In this document: in pieces, positions 31,433 through 39,986 of the stretch
Layout of the letters: the number at the start of each line of letters is the position of its first letter
How positions within the stretch are numbered: the stretch's first letter is position 1
Assembly (NCBI GenBank): GCA_024653325.1
Contig: JANLFX010000023.1
Coordinates: 1-40,100 of the forward strand
Length of the DNA: 40,100 nt
Origin: Anaerolineae bacterium
Lineage (GTDB): Bacteria; Chloroflexota; Anaerolineae; JACIWR01
Reading direction: 5' to 3'
Notes under the pieces: generated by a model
What the model was told of the DNA's origin: nothing
The model's input: only the letters and a program-made list of their open reading frames with translations
Database searches by the model: none
Position numbers and translations under genes: made by a program

Positions 31433-33590
31433 CGCGCAACACTCTCTGGATGGCCACGGGCAGGGGACCGTGTAATTCCTCGTAGCCCTGTTCGCCAATT
31501 TCGCTGAGCCCCAGATAAAGGCGTTTTCGGCAGCGGCGCAGCAGTCCCAGCACCAAGCGGCACAAGGTGGTCTGCTGAGCCTCCATCTCGTCGCTTTCGG
31601 TCCACAACGCATTGCGCGGCCAGGAGCGGCTGAGGACATAGGGATGGGTCAGCGGCTGATTGATGCGCCGCCACCAGCCCTGGCTGCCGGCGTTGATCCA
31701 GAACTGGATGTCCACCGGGCGATTGGCCGTCAGGAAAGTGTAGGCCGGGGCCAGGAACACCGCCTCCTCGCTTATCTGCCAACTGGGGACATATTGGGCG
31801 GCCAGCACACCGCGTTCCACCATGTCCACGTACTCCTGACCTAACCTCCCCCACAAGTTCCCAGAGTTCCCCCCAGCTCCCCCTGAGTTCTCCTCCCCTT
31901 CTGCCCCAGTCACTTCCGGGATTGTTCTGCCCACCGTCTGCCGGAATTTTCGCGCCGACTCGATGAGCTTGGCCGCTGCCTCCCCAGCCTCCAGGTTATG
32001 GTGAAAGCCGAAGCCCGGCTGGGAGAGCACCTCCCCGAAAAGGCGGCTGAAGAAGTGATCTAACTCGACGGGCGGCTGGGCGGCGTAGGCCTCCAGCCAG
32101 CGACGCAGTTCCTCGTACCGCCCGCCCAGCAAGTAAGTGATGCGCTGTTGCATCTCCGGGATCAGGGGGTCGAAGCTGCGCAAGGCAGGTGCGCCGTCTT
32201 GGACGTGGTACACGATGTCGGTGAGTAGTTGCGCGCGCACCAGGTCCAGCTCGTGGATGGCCTGCTGCAAGGCGTAGGCCACGTCGAATCTAGAGGGACA
32301 GCGTCCCCAGGCGGGATGGGCGATGGCCGCCAGGGTGAGCAGACAGCGCACGGCGGGCTCTTCACGCAGGGCCCGCGAGGGGCGATGCGCGCGGACGGGG
32401 ATGCCGTGGCGCTTCAGTTTCTCGGTCAACGAGAAGCGGAGCGCGTCGCCGAGGAAGGGGGCCAGCACGGCAATCTCGCCGGGAGGCACGCCCTCGTGCA
32501 CCACCAGGCGGGAGATCTCGTCGGCCACCCAGTCCAACATCTGCGGGTGATAGCGCCAGGTGGCGAATTCCAGCGCGGCGCGAGGGTTGCCTTTGACTGA
32601 CTCGGTAGGGGCGTCGCGTGGGCGCAGAGTTAATCCTGCGCTACTGCTGCGTACCGTTTCCACGGCCAGGGCCTGCACGTCGGGTGAAGCCACGAGACAG
32701 TCCTCCAGCGAAACGTGCTGGTGGCAGGCGTCGCGCAGCGCGTACCCGCCGTCAGGGTCCGCACCCAGAAAGACGCGGTAACCTGCGTCCCGATCGTAGA
32801 CCACCAGCGCCGAATCGCATTCCGGCAGCCACTGCCACAGTAAATCGTGGGCCACGGGCACGTCTTCCTCGACGTTGTCCACGATGAGGTGGCGATACCG
32901 TCCCAGCAGATAGTACCTGCAGAGGGGCAAGGGCCACAGATGATGAACGAAGACCTCTATCTGCAGCGAGAAATCGAGGAGATTGTGCTGCAGACAAGTC
33001 TGGCGGAAGCGCAGGGCGCAGGCCTGGGCCTGATCGAAGATGCGCAGGCGGCTGCTTTCCCCGGCCCAAGCTTCTTTCAGTCGCTGGGCGATCTCGTCCA
33101 CGGGGAAGCCGACCACCGCCGCTTTGTTCAGGTTGTCAATGATCTGGCTGACCAGCCGGTTAGGGGCGATGGTCACCCCGTCGAAAGCGCCGGAGCGCAG
33201 GGCCGGCTCGACGACGCGGGCCATGTAGTATTGGGCCGTCTCCAGGGTGAGGAAAGTGGGGGGGCGGGTGGGATCGAAGCCGGCCTGCTCGGCGATGAGG
33301 GGCCAGAAGAGGTCCACCATGCGCCGCGCCAGCCCGCCGATGGTGACCACGTCCACTAGCGCGCCACCGGGCAGGTCGGGAGTGCGCAGGGCCTGGTAGT
33401 AGGGTCCGGCCAGCGTGCGCTGCGGAACCCATACCAGGATGTTTTCGCCGGGCACGCCAGCACTCAGCAAATGACGCAGGCGCTGCACGGCTAAGGTGGT
33501 CTTACCAGCGCCAGCCGGGCCCTCCAGAAAGATGGTGTGGTTGCCGGTGTGGGGAACGTGGATTAGTGTCTCCGGGTCGGGTACGGGCAT
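31416..33590 (-). CDS. AddB/UvrD-like P-loop protein with degenerate helicase motifs
   Basis: This 724-residue protein has an SF1 helicase layout. Walker A EGPAGAGKTT is at residues 23-32 and an Ia-like ILVWVPQRTLAGPYY follows. Motif II has the form LIVDNVEEDV (not DExQ), motif III is YDRDAGYRVFLGADP, and IV is VLAPFLGDALRFSL. Motifs V and VI are not clear, so helicase activity may be lost, as in the AddB/RexB partner of AddAB. Unlike AddB it lacks the C-terminal nuclease and the four-Cys iron-sulfur site. Two low-complexity stretches (near residues 317-328 and 565-582) are encoded by repeat words. The ATG at 33590 follows GGAGAAGCG. It has its own promoter and is followed by the active helicase. 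Confidence 0.75.
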   Translation of the reverse strand: MPVPDPETLIHVPHTGNHTIFLEGPAGAGKTTLAVQRLRHLLSAGVPGENILVWVPQRTLAGPYYQALRTPDLPGGALVDVVTIGGLARRMVDLFWPLIAEQAGFDPTRPPTFLTLETAQYYMARVVEPALRSGAFDGVTIAPNRLVSQIIDNLNKAAVVGFPVDEIAQRLKEAWAGESSRLRIFDQAQACALRFRQTCLQHNLLDFSLQIEVFVHHLWPLPLCRYYLLGRYRHLIVDNVEEDVPVAHDLLWQWLPECDSALVVYDRDAGYRVFLGADPDGGYALRDACHQHVSLEDCLVASPDVQALAVETVRSSSAGLTLRPRDAPTESVKGNPRAALEFATWRYHPQMLDWVADEISRLVVHEGVPPGEIAVLAPFLGDALRFSLTEKLKRHGIPVRAHRPSRALREEPAVRCLLTLAAIAHPAWGRCPSRFDVAYALQQAIHELDLVRAQLLTDIVYHVQDGAPALRSFDPLIPEMQQRITYLLGGRYEELRRWLEAYAAQPPVELDHFFSRLFGEVLSQPGFGFHHNLEAGEAAAKLIESARKFRQTVGRTIPEVTGAEGEENSGGAGGNSGNLWGRLGQEYVDMVERGVLAAQYVPSWQISEEAVFLAPAYTFLTANRPVDIQFWINAGSQGWWRRINQPLTHPYVLSRSWPRNALWTESDEMEAQQTTLCRLVLGLLRRCRKRLYLGLSEIGEQGYEELHGPLPVAIQRVLRANPND
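31841..31900. repeat. GGGGAACTCAGGGGGA-type word inside the AddB-like gene
   Basis: On the minus strand this G-rich repeat reads GAACTCAGGGGGAGCTGGGG and GGAACTCTGGGAACTTG. It encodes ENSGGAGGNSGNLWG. The intergenic stretch 33729-33778 contains the same GGAACTCAGGGG words, so the sequence inside the gene is a dispersed repeat, not ancestral coding sequence. Confidence 0.65.
32605..32644. repeat. GTAG-headed repeat inside the AddB-like gene
   Basis: This segment has GTAG at one end and CTAC at the other. On the minus strand GTA followed by GCGCAG-GATTAACT-CTGCGC forms a 6-bp hairpin. It is in frame and encodes residues LTLRPRDAPTE, which do not look like part of the helicase fold. Confidence 0.6.
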
Positions 33591-33696
33591 CGCTTCTCCT
33601 GATGGCGGGTCTGCTTCATGATTGCGGGTTTCGGGCTTAAGGCTTCAGGTCGGGCGCGATGGCAAACCTGAGACTTTGAACCTGAAACACACTTCC

Positions 33697-33725
33697 AGTA
33701 TACCACGACTTTGCGTCCGGGGCAA
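33697..33725 (-). promoter_or_regulatory. Promoter of the helicase pair
   Basis: On the minus strand TTGCCC (33725-33720), a 17-nt spacer and TATACT (33702-33697). A roughly 100-nt leader containing AACCTGAAAC words precedes the ATG at 33590. Confidence 0.6.
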
Positions 33726-33728
33726 AGG

Positions 33729-33778
33729 GGTTCAGGGGAGTTTAGAGGAACTCAGGGGACTCAGGGGGATTCGGGGGC
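33729..33778. repeat. Intergenic AACTCAGGGG word
   Basis: GGTTCAGGGGAGTTTAGAGG, followed by AACTCAGGGGACTCAGGGGG, is a degenerate tandem repeat just upstream of the sat promoter. It matches the style and words of 31841-31900. Confidence 0.6.
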
Positions 33779-33782
33779 GCGT

Positions 33783-33811
33783 TTGACATGGATCGCGATT
33801 TGTAGTAAGAT
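33783..33811 (+). promoter_or_regulatory. Promoter of the sat operon
   Basis: TTGACA (33783-33788), a 17-nt spacer and TAAGAT (33806-33811). The AT-rich leader of about 55 nt ends with GAAGGAG before the sat ATG. I saw no conserved riboswitch core in it. Confidence 0.8.
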
Positions 33812-33873
33812 AGCAATTAAATATAAGTGATACATCAAGGATATTGCAAATCTGATCAACGAAGGAGTACCGT

Positions 33874-35064
33874 ATGGAAAATAGCTATGGCATTGCACCT
33901 CACGGCGGTACACTGGTGAACCGGCTTCTGCGGGGCGAGGCCCGTCAGGCGGCCCTAGAACGGGCAAGGGAATTACCCAGGGTTTTTCTCAGCCCGATGA
34001 ACGTTTCGGATTGTGAACTCATCGCCATCGGCGCTTTCAGTCCGCTCACTGGCTTCATGACCCGCGCCGACTACGAGAGCGTGGTAGAGACCATGTACCT
34101 GACCAACGGGCTGGTGTGGAGCATTCCCATCACTCTGCCGGTGGATGAGGAGTTTGCCGCGGACATCCGCGAAGGCGACGAGGTCGCCCTGTATGAGCCG
34201 GACGGCGGTGAGGGGCACTTGTTGGGCCTGATGGAGGTCCAGGAGAAGTTTACTTACGACAAGGAACGCGAGGCGCGGGAGGTGTATCGCACCACCGAGG
34301 ACGCTCATCCGGGGGTGGCTCGCATCTACGCCCAGGGACCGGTGCTGCTGGGTGGGCCCATCACCCTGGTCAACCGCCCGCTGGATCAGCGTTTTCCCGA
34401 GTTCCGCCACGACCCGGTTCAGACACGGCGCATGTTCGCCCAGCGCGGGTGGCGGCGTGTCGTCGCTTTTCAGACCCGTAACCCCATCCACCGTGCGCAC
34501 GAGTACATCCAGAAGACGGCGCTGGAGGTCGTGGATGGGCTGTTGCTGCATCCGCTGGTCGGTGAAACCCAGCCGGGCGACATACCCGCCGAGGTGCGGA
34601 TGCAGAGCTATCAGGCCATCCTGCGTGATTACTACCCCCCCGACCGGGTGATTCTGGGTGTGTTCCCGGCGGCCATGCGCTACGCCGGCCCTCGGGAGGC
34701 TATCTTCCACGCGCTGTGTCGCAAGAACTACGGTTGTACGTACTTCATCGTGGGCCGAGATCATGCCGGGGTAGGCAATTATTACGGCACCTACGACGCC
34801 CAACTCATCTTCGACGAGTTCAAGCCGGAAGAGATTGGTATCATGCCCCTGTTTTTCGAGCACGCTTTCTACTGCCGGAAATGCGGCACGGTGGTCACGG
34901 CCAAGACCTGTCCTCATGACTCCTCTGAGCACGTGTTCCTCAGTGGTACGCAGGTGCGGGCCATGTTGGCGCGCGGCGAGGCTCCCCCGCCGGAATTCAC
35001 CCGTCCCGAGGTGGCGCAGATTCTCATCGAGGGGTATAAGTTATCGAACAAGGAGTGCAAATGA
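33874..35064 (+). CDS. sat: Sulfate adenylyltransferase (ATP sulfurylase)
   Basis: This enzyme makes adenosine 5'-phosphosulfate from ATP and sulfate. Its 396 residues are of the homo-oligomeric (Sat) type without a fused kinase. Key segments are [24 protein letters not shown] (the Q-T/x-R-N-P-x-H-x-x-H nucleotide site, near residue 200), [12 protein letters not shown], and [15 protein letters not shown], a likely zinc site seen in thermophile and sulfur-metabolising members. The start follows GAAGGAG. The stop overlaps the next start as ATGA. With cysC downstream the direction appears assimilatory (PAPS synthesis). No aprAB or dsr gene is present. Confidence 0.96.
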   Translation: MENSYGIAPHGGTLVNRLLRGEARQAALERARELPRVFLSPMNVSDCELIAIGAFSPLTGFMTRADYESVVETMYLTNGLVWSIPITLPVDEEFAADIREGDEVALYEPDGGEGHLLGLMEVQEKFTYDKEREAREVYRTTEDAHPGVARIYAQGPVLLGGPITLVNRPLDQRFPEFRHDPVQTRRMFAQRGWRRVVAFQTRNPIHRAHEYIQKTALEVVDGLLLHPLVGETQPGDIPAEVRMQSYQAILRDYYPPDRVILGVFPAAMRYAGPREAIFHALCRKNYGCTYFIVGRDHAGVGNYYGTYDAQLIFDEFKPEEIGIMPLFFEHAFYCRKCGTVVTAKTCPHDSSEHVFLSGTQVRAMLARGEAPPPEFTRPEVAQILIEGYKLSNKECK

Positions 35065-36509
35065 GCAATAAACTTTTTGTCATCGGCCTGGACTGCGCTG
35101 ACCCGGTGCTGATTTTCGAGCGCTGGGCCGATGAGTTACCCAATCTCAAGAAACTGATGGAGGCCGGCACTTACGGTGAGCTGGAAAGTACTGTGCCGCC
35201 CATCACTGTCCCGGCGTGGACGTGCATGCTCACTGGCAAAGACCCCGGCGAATTGGGATTTTACGGTTTTCGCAACCGGGCTAACTACTCTTACGACCAG
35301 ATGAGTATTGCCACTTCTGCGGCGGTCAAATTTCCTCGCGTGTGGGAGCGGGCATCGGCGGCGGGCAAGAGGGTAATCGTCATCGGTGTGCCGCAGACTT
35401 ATCCACCACGACCGGTCAATGGGTTGTTGGTCACCTGTTTCCTCACCCCCAGCACCTTCAGCGATTACACCTATCCCAAAGATTTCAAGGCTGAAATAGC
35501 CCGGGTGGTGGGTGATTATTTGCTGGATGTGCCCGACTTCCGCACCGAGGACAAGGATTACCTGTTGCAGCAGATTTATGAGATGACCGAGAAACGCTGC
35601 AAGCTGGTCAAACATCTGCTGCGCAGCCGGGCCGGACAGTGGGATTTCTTCATGTGGGTGGAGATGGGCCCGGACCGCATCCATCACGGTTTGTGGAAAT
35701 ACACCGATCCCTGCCATCCCAAGTATGAACCGGGCAATCCTTATGAAAACAGTATCCGCGACTATTATCGCTACCTGGACTGCGAGATTGGCGAGATGCT
35801 GGAACTGCTCCCTGGGGATGCGGCAGTGCTGGTCATGTCGGACCACGGCGCACAACCCTTGATGGGCGGCATCTGTATCAACGAGTGGCTGATGCGCGAG
35901 GGTTATCTGACCCTCGTGGACGAGGAGTACATGCCCGGCAATCGCAAAAAGATCGTTACGGATGAGCTTTGCGACGTCCAGAATCCGCAGGCTGGCTGGC
36001 CTATTCCTCTGGAGAAAGTGGAGATTGACTGGGCGAAAACCAGGGCCTGGACGGCGGGTGGTTACTACGGCCGTCTGTTCCTCAATGTGCAGGGGCGAGA
36101 ACCCAACGGGGTTATCCCCGCCGACCGGTATGAAGCTACGCGCGATGAGCTCATCGAGAAACTAGAGGGGATGATCGGTCTGGATGGCAAACCTCTGGGC
36201 ACGCGCGTTTTCCGTCCCGAGGATGTTTACCGTGAGATCAACAACATCCCGCCGGACCTGATTATCTATTTCGGCAACCTGGCCTGGCGCTCGGTGGGCA
36301 GCGTGGGTCTTGGCCGCATCTACACTTTCGAGAACGACACCGGCCCCGACGATGCCAACCACGCTCAGCAGGGGATGTTCATCCTGGTTGAACCTGGCAA
36401 ACGAGGCGGCGGGCGAGTGCAGCGCACCTGGCGGGCCATCGCCCCAACGATGCTAGAGCTCCTGGGCCTGCCGGTGCCGGAGCATATGAGCGACGAACGA
36501 CTGCGATAG
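35061..36509 (+). CDS. Alkaline phosphatase superfamily phosphodiesterase/nucleotide pyrophosphatase-like protein
   Basis: This 482-residue metal-dependent hydrolase has the two-metal ligands of the superfamily. They are VIGLDCADP (Asp), [19 protein letters not shown] (nucleophile Thr), [11 protein letters not shown] (Asp and His), [10 protein letters not shown] (Asp-His) and [16 protein letters not shown] (His). This is the type I phosphodiesterase/nucleotide pyrophosphatase branch. Lack of a signal peptide indicates a cytoplasmic enzyme. It sits inside the sat-cysC operon, sharing ATGA with sat, so a substrate related to APS, PAPS or PAP is plausible, but this is inference. I chose ATG at 35061 (AAGGAG upstream) over the one two codons earlier. 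Confidence 0.85.
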   Translation: MSNKLFVIGLDCADPVLIFERWADELPNLKKLMEAGTYGELESTVPPITVPAWTCMLTGKDPGELGFYGFRNRANYSYDQMSIATSAAVKFPRVWERASAAGKRVIVIGVPQTYPPRPVNGLLVTCFLTPSTFSDYTYPKDFKAEIARVVGDYLLDVPDFRTEDKDYLLQQIYEMTEKRCKLVKHLLRSRAGQWDFFMWVEMGPDRIHHGLWKYTDPCHPKYEPGNPYENSIRDYYRYLDCEIGEMLELLPGDAAVLVMSDHGAQPLMGGICINEWLMREGYLTLVDEEYMPGNRKKIVTDELCDVQNPQAGWPIPLEKVEIDWAKTRAWTAGGYYGRLFLNVQGREPNGVIPADRYEATRDELIEKLEGMIGLDGKPLGTRVFRPEDVYREINNIPPDLIIYFGNLAWRSVGSVGLGRIYTFENDTGPDDANHAQQGMFILVEPGKRGGGRVQRTWRAIAPTMLELLGLPVPEHMSDERLR

Positions 36510-36529
36510 CTCCTGGTTTCATGTTCCGG

Positions 36530-36650
36530 GTTCAAAGTCCCAAATCCCTGCTCTTGACCTGTTCCTCGATCCCGAAACCCTGAACCCTGAAACCTGGAAC
36601 CTGGAACCTGAAACCCTGAAACCCTGAAACCCTAAACCTTTGAACCTTAC
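36530..36650. repeat. GAACCCTGAAACCTGG-type repeat between the phosphodiesterase and cysC
   Basis: A run of degenerate words such as CCTGAACC, CTGAAACC, CTGGAACC and CTTGACC fills about 120 nt, with a period near 8-10. It splits an operon that is otherwise tightly coupled. Shorter versions (TTGAACCTGAAAC) occur at 33675-33690. No regulatory function is visible. Confidence 0.8.
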
Positions 36651-36667
36651 GCTGACTTGGAGGAAGC

Positions 36668-37282
36668 ATGGCAGAACAAAAAGGATTCACCCTGTGGTTC
36701 ACCGGACTCTCAGGTTCAGGCAAGACGACCTTGGCCAAAACCGTGGAGCAGGAACTGCGTAAGCGCGGCCTCAAGGTTGAGCGGCTGGATGGCGACATCG
36801 TGCGCCAGGGGCTGACCCGCGATCTGAGCTTCAGCAAAGAGGACCGGGACAAGAACATTGAGCGTGTGACTTTTGTGGCCAAGCTGTTGACGCGCAACGG
36901 CGTGGCTACTTTGTGCTCGTTCATCTCGCCGTACCGTGAGGTGCGCGCTCGCAGCCGCGCGGAGATCGGCAACTTCATCGAGGTTTATTGCGCTTGTCCC
37001 CTGGAGACGTGTATCGAGCGCGATGTGAAGGGCTTATACAAGAAGGCTCTCAACGGCGAAATCGAGAACTTCACCGGGGTGTCTGACCCCTACGAGCCGC
37101 CGGAGAACCCCGAGATCGTGGTCCACACCGACCGCGAAACCGTTGAGGAGAGCACGGCTATCATCCTGCGCCGTCTGGTTGAGCTGGGCTATCTCGAGCC
37201 GGAAGCTGACGAGGCTGTGGTTTACACCGCCGAAGAGGAAGCTGAGATCGAGGAAAGGTTGCGGGGGTTGGGTTACATGTAA
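36668..37282 (+). CDS. cysC: Adenylylsulfate (APS) kinase
   Basis: This kinase phosphorylates APS to PAPS, the activated sulfate used for reduction or sulfotransfer. It has 204 residues. P-loop GLSGSGKTTLAKT lies at the N-terminus, then LDGDIVRQGLTRDLSFSKEDRDKNIERV (APS-binding region), FISPYREVRARSR and the KGLYKKALNGEIENFTGVSDPYEPPENPE lid. A charged tail follows. The start follows TTGGAGGAAGC. It lies in the sat operon, 158 nt after the phosphodiesterase gene, the gap being filled by a repeat. No PAPS reductase or sulfotransferase is in the window. Confidence 0.96.
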   Translation: MAEQKGFTLWFTGLSGSGKTTLAKTVEQELRKRGLKVERLDGDIVRQGLTRDLSFSKEDRDKNIERVTFVAKLLTRNGVATLCSFISPYREVRARSRAEIGNFIEVYCACPLETCIERDVKGLYKKALNGEIENFTGVSDPYEPPENPEIVVHTDRETVEESTAIILRRLVELGYLEPEADEAVVYTAEEEAEIEERLRGLGYM

Positions 37283-37360
37283 CCGTGTTACGTGCTTCGT
37301 GATGGCCCGAAACACGCAACACATGCTTAATCACTTATTGGACATTGGCGTTTTTTTGTC

Positions 37361-37381
37361 GTAGTGACGGCTTCAGCTGTC
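37361..37381 (+). repeat. GTAG-headed TTCA hairpin
   Basis: GTAG (37361-37364), one T, then GACGGC-TTCA-GCTGTC, a 6-bp stem with one G-T pair. It has the same head, spacing and loop as the copies at 17392-17412 and around the RAYT. It lies in the leader of the permease gene. Confidence 0.65.
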
Positions 37382-37413
37382 CAGGAAGGTGAAAAAGTGA
37401 AAAGGAGAGACTC

Positions 37414-38181
37414 ATGGGAACCACCATTTTTTTCTTGCTAATGGTTGTCGTGGGCCTGGTGGCCCAGTTCGTGGACGGCACTCTGGGCATGGGCTACGGG
37501 GTGTTTTCGACCTCGTTGCTGGTGGGCATTGGGCTGGCACCGGCTATAGCCAGCGCTTCGGTGCACACGGCTGAAATAGTCACTACATTGCTCTCCGGTG
37601 TTTCCCACCACTATTTCGGCAATGTCAAGAAAGGGATTTTCTTGCCCCTTGTGATTCCCGGTGTGACCGGTGCCGTGGTCGGGGCCTATTTGTTATCCTC
37701 CATCCCCGGGGCTAAGATCAAGCCCTATGTATCTTTGATCCTGGTGGCGATGGGCTGCCTGATGCTGTACCGCTTTCTGCGCCGGGAGCGTCCTGAACCG
37801 CAAGAGCAACTTTCCGCCTGGAAAATCAGTTTGCTGGGCCTGGTAGCCGGCTTTCTGGACGCGCTGGGTGGGGGAGGTTGGGGACCAGTGGCTACACCTA
37901 CTTTGATCCTGGCCAGGAACGGTCATCCCAGTGAAGTGATCGGTTCGGTGAATCTGGCGGAGTTCTTCGTCACCGTGGCGGCAGTGGTGACTTTCCTTTT
38001 CACCATCGGCGCGGAGAGCTTCAACTGGACGGTGGTGCTGGCCATGCTTATCGGTGGAGCTATTGCCGCGCCTATCGGGGCCTGGGTGTGCAAGAAATTT
38101 CCTTATCGCGTGTTGGGTTTGGCCATCGGGGTGCTACTTATCGGCCTCAATCTGCGCACCCTCGTGCAAGTTTGGCTGTAA
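37414..38181 (+). CDS. TauE/SafE family sulfite/organosulfur permease
   Basis: This 255-residue membrane protein has about eight hydrophobic segments. It shows the two internal repeats of the family, each opening with a G-x-x-x-G-x-x-D-x-x-x-G-x-G motif: VAQFVDGTLGMGYGVFSTSLL and VAGFLDALGGGGWGPVATPTL. Members move sulfite, sulfoacetate or similar anions across the cytoplasmic membrane. The position after sat and cysC supports a sulfur oxyanion as substrate, with direction of transport unknown. The ATG follows AAAAGGAG. A 130-nt gap with a GTAG hairpin separates it from cysC. It converges with hpt, 5 nt away. Confidence 0.88.
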   Translation: MGTTIFFLLMVVVGLVAQFVDGTLGMGYGVFSTSLLVGIGLAPAIASASVHTAEIVTTLLSGVSHHYFGNVKKGIFLPLVIPGVTGAVVGAYLLSSIPGAKIKPYVSLILVAMGCLMLYRFLRRERPEPQEQLSAWKISLLGLVAGFLDALGGGGWGPVATPTLILARNGHPSEVIGSVNLAEFFVTVAAVVTFLFTIGAESFNWTVVLAMLIGGAIAAPIGAWVCKKFPYRVLGLAIGVLLIGLNLRTLVQVWL

Positions 38182-38186
38182 AAAGT

Positions 38187-38732
38187 TTAACCGATCGCCT
38201 CTGGTTTGAGCACGGCCACGAAAGGCAGCTCGCGGTATAGCTCGTCCAAATCCAGGCCGTAACCAAAGACAAACTTGTTAGGGATGTCGAAACCCACGTA
38301 GTCCAGAGGAATATCTACCTCGCGGCGTTCAGCCTTGTTCAACAGCGTACAGATGCGTAACGAGGCTGGCTGTCGGGCGCGGAGTAGGCGGGTGATATAG
38401 GCCAGAGTATGGCCGGTGTCAATAATGTCCTCGACGATGAGCACATGCCGACCTTCGATGTTGGTACTCAGGTCCATGAGAATGCGCACCACGCCACTGG
38501 ACTCCCGTGCAGCGACGCCGTAGCTGGAGACGGCCATGAAGTCAATGCTGTGTGGCACGGTGATATGTCGCATCAGGTCGGTCAAGAACATCACTCCACC
38601 TTTAAGCACGCAGACCAGCAGTAAATCCTTTCCCTCGTAATCGGCGGAGATCGTTTGCCCCAGCTCGGCGATGCGTGCCTGCAATTTGTCCTCAGGGATC
38701 AGTATCTCACCAACATATTCCTTCCACCCCAC
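38187..38732 (-). CDS. hpt: Hypoxanthine phosphoribosyltransferase
   Basis: This purine salvage enzyme forms IMP or GMP from the base and PRPP. It has 181 residues. LVCVLKGGVMFLTDL is the PPi-binding loop, FMAVSSYG the flexible loop, VLIVEDIIDTGHTL the PRPP motif, and YVGFDIPNKFVFGYGLDLDELYRELP the base-binding C-terminus typical of bacterial Hpt. The start is GTG at 38732 after AAGGAGG. It lies 56 nt downstream of thymidine kinase, so the two nucleotide-salvage genes probably share a transcript. Confidence 0.96.
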   Translation of the reverse strand: MGWKEYVGEILIPEDKLQARIAELGQTISADYEGKDLLLVCVLKGGVMFLTDLMRHITVPHSIDFMAVSSYGVAARESSGVVRILMDLSTNIEGRHVLIVEDIIDTGHTLAYITRLLRARQPASLRICTLLNKAERREVDIPLDYVGFDIPNKFVFGYGLDLDELYRELPFVAVLKPEAIG

Positions 38733-38788
38733 CGGGTTTCCTCCTTAAACAAAAACCTATTGGGTCCTGCTATTTGCTCTGGGCTTGC

Positions 38789-39385
38789 CTAAAAACTCAC
38801 TTGCTCCCCCTGTCGTGGCACCTCGTGACAGTGCCGGCAGCGGGCTTCGTAGACCTCACTGGCTCCCACCAGGATGATCGGGTCATTGTAGGCGGCCGGC
38901 TGACCGTTGATCAGCCGTTGGGTACGGCTGGCCGGCGCGCCGCATCTCACGCAGATGGCCTGCAGCTTGTCTACCCGTTCGGCCTGGGCCATGAGCAGGG
39001 GCATGGGGCCAAACGGCTCGCCCCGGAAATCCAGATCCAAACCGGCAACGATGACCCGCACCCCGCGATCTGCCAGCCGATTGCACACCTCGGCAATCTG
39101 CCAGTCGAAGAACTGCACCTCGTCCACGGCGACCACAGTAGTATCTGGTTCAACCAGAGATAGAAGCTCAGCGGCGTCCTGTACCGGCCTGGCCTCGAAG
39201 TGAATGCCGTTGTGCGAGGTGACTTTCTCCACGGCATAGCGGTTATCCAACACGGGCTTGAAAACCTGAACCTTCTGGCGGGCAATCTGCGCCCGTCGCA
39301 CGCGCCGGATGAGTTCTTCTGTCTTGCCGCTAAACATGCTGCCGCAGATAACCTCGATCCAGCCATCACTCTGACCGTGATACAT
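38789..39385 (-). CDS. tdk: Thymidine kinase (type II)
   Basis: This enzyme phosphorylates thymidine in DNA precursor salvage. From the ATG at 39385 it has 198 residues. P-loop [26 protein letters not shown] (catalytic Glu), [13 protein letters not shown] and the zinc lasso CVRCGAPAS...CRHCHE are all present. The ATG is preceded by GGAGGAGG. An upstream in-frame start at 39463 would add a Cys-rich sequence without family support. It has its own promoter. Confidence 0.96.
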   Translation of the reverse strand: MYHGQSDGWIEVICGSMFSGKTEELIRRVRRAQIARQKVQVFKPVLDNRYAVEKVTSHNGIHFEARPVQDAAELLSLVEPDTTVVAVDEVQFFDWQIAEVCNRLADRGVRVIVAGLDLDFRGEPFGPMPLLMAQAERVDKLQAICVRCGAPASRTQRLINGQPAAYNDPIILVGASEVYEARCRHCHEVPRQGEQVSF

Positions 39386-39506
39386 CGTTGTTCCTCCTCC
39401 TCGACATAAGACACACCCGAAAAATAGCCCTTCGCAAAGAGTAATCCGGAAGAAAGTCGTCAAGTTTTACGCTTCACGGCTCATGGCCGTGGAGATTTGC
39501 TCTTCC

Positions 39507-39534
39507 ATTATACCCCAACCCTGCTAAAAAACAA
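39507..39534 (-). promoter_or_regulatory. Promoter of tdk-hpt
   Basis: On the minus strand TTGTTT (39534-39529), a 16-nt spacer and a perfect TATAAT (39512-39507). The -35 hexamer lies inside the U-rich tail of the preceding terminator. The tdk leader of about 115 nt holds a CACGGC-CATGA-GCCGTG hairpin. Confidence 0.65.
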
Positions 39535-39567
39535 AGCGGCGATACGCTTAAAGGCCGACGTATCGCC
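39525..39567 (-). terminator. Rho-independent terminator after the winged-helix-like gene
   Basis: On the minus strand GGCGATACG (39567-39559) pairs perfectly with CGTATCGCC (39546-39538) around a 12-nt loop, followed by GCTTTGTTTTTTA. It lies about 25 nt after the stop of the 116-residue gene. Confidence 0.7.
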
Positions 39568-39593
39568 CTTACATTTGGAGAAGGCGTGTTGTT

Positions 39594-39944
39594 TTATCTG
39601 TCCTGGCAGTTAACGAATCTGAAGACTACGTCGCGTAATGCGCGGTTGGGTGTCAGGTGGTAGACAATCTGGCCGTTGACACGGGTCTGGCGTAACAAAC
39701 CGAGAATGGCCAGATCGCCCAGGCTCAACATCACGGCTTGGGGATTGCGGCCGATAAAATGAGCTATGCTGGTGGCAGTATCGTGGGTATGAGGATTACG
39801 TCCAAAGAAGGTAATAATATCCCACTTCAGCAACTCCGTAGCATATCGTCCAACAAAGGCCAGCAGCTCCACGTCTATTTCCTGGTCGTCCGGATGCCGC
39901 CTTTGCTCCCAGGAACGTTTTTCGTCTCTCACTTCTTGTTCCAT
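39594..39944 (-). CDS. Small winged-helix-like protein of unknown function
   Basis: This 116-residue soluble protein has a charged N-terminus (QEVRDEKRSWEQRRHPDDQE) and then a region that reads as a winged helix: LLKWDIITFFGRNP, TATSIAHFIGRNPQAVMLSLGDL as recognition-helix candidate, and LGLLRQTRVNGQIVYHLT as wing. It ends in a short helix and CQDR. I do not recognise a named family. A DNA-binding regulator is the best guess. It has its own promoter and terminator, so it is likely monocistronic. Confidence 0.65.
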   Translation of the reverse strand: MEQEVRDEKRSWEQRRHPDDQEIDVELLAFVGRYATELLKWDIITFFGRNPHTHDTATSIAHFIGRNPQAVMLSLGDLAILGLLRQTRVNGQIVYHLTPNRALRDVVFRFVNCQDR

Positions 39945-39986
39945 AAGTCTCCACCTGGTCCTGAGGCCCCAAGAATTTCTGCCCCA

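Noticed and set aside
33811-33873. SAM or other riboswitch before sat
   Set aside because: The leader is only about 55 nt, AT-rich and lacks any conserved core I know.
36525-36650. tRNA-like GGGTTCAAAGTCCC sequence
   Set aside because: It is part of the GAACCTGAAACC repeat word. No acceptor or anticodon stem can be drawn.
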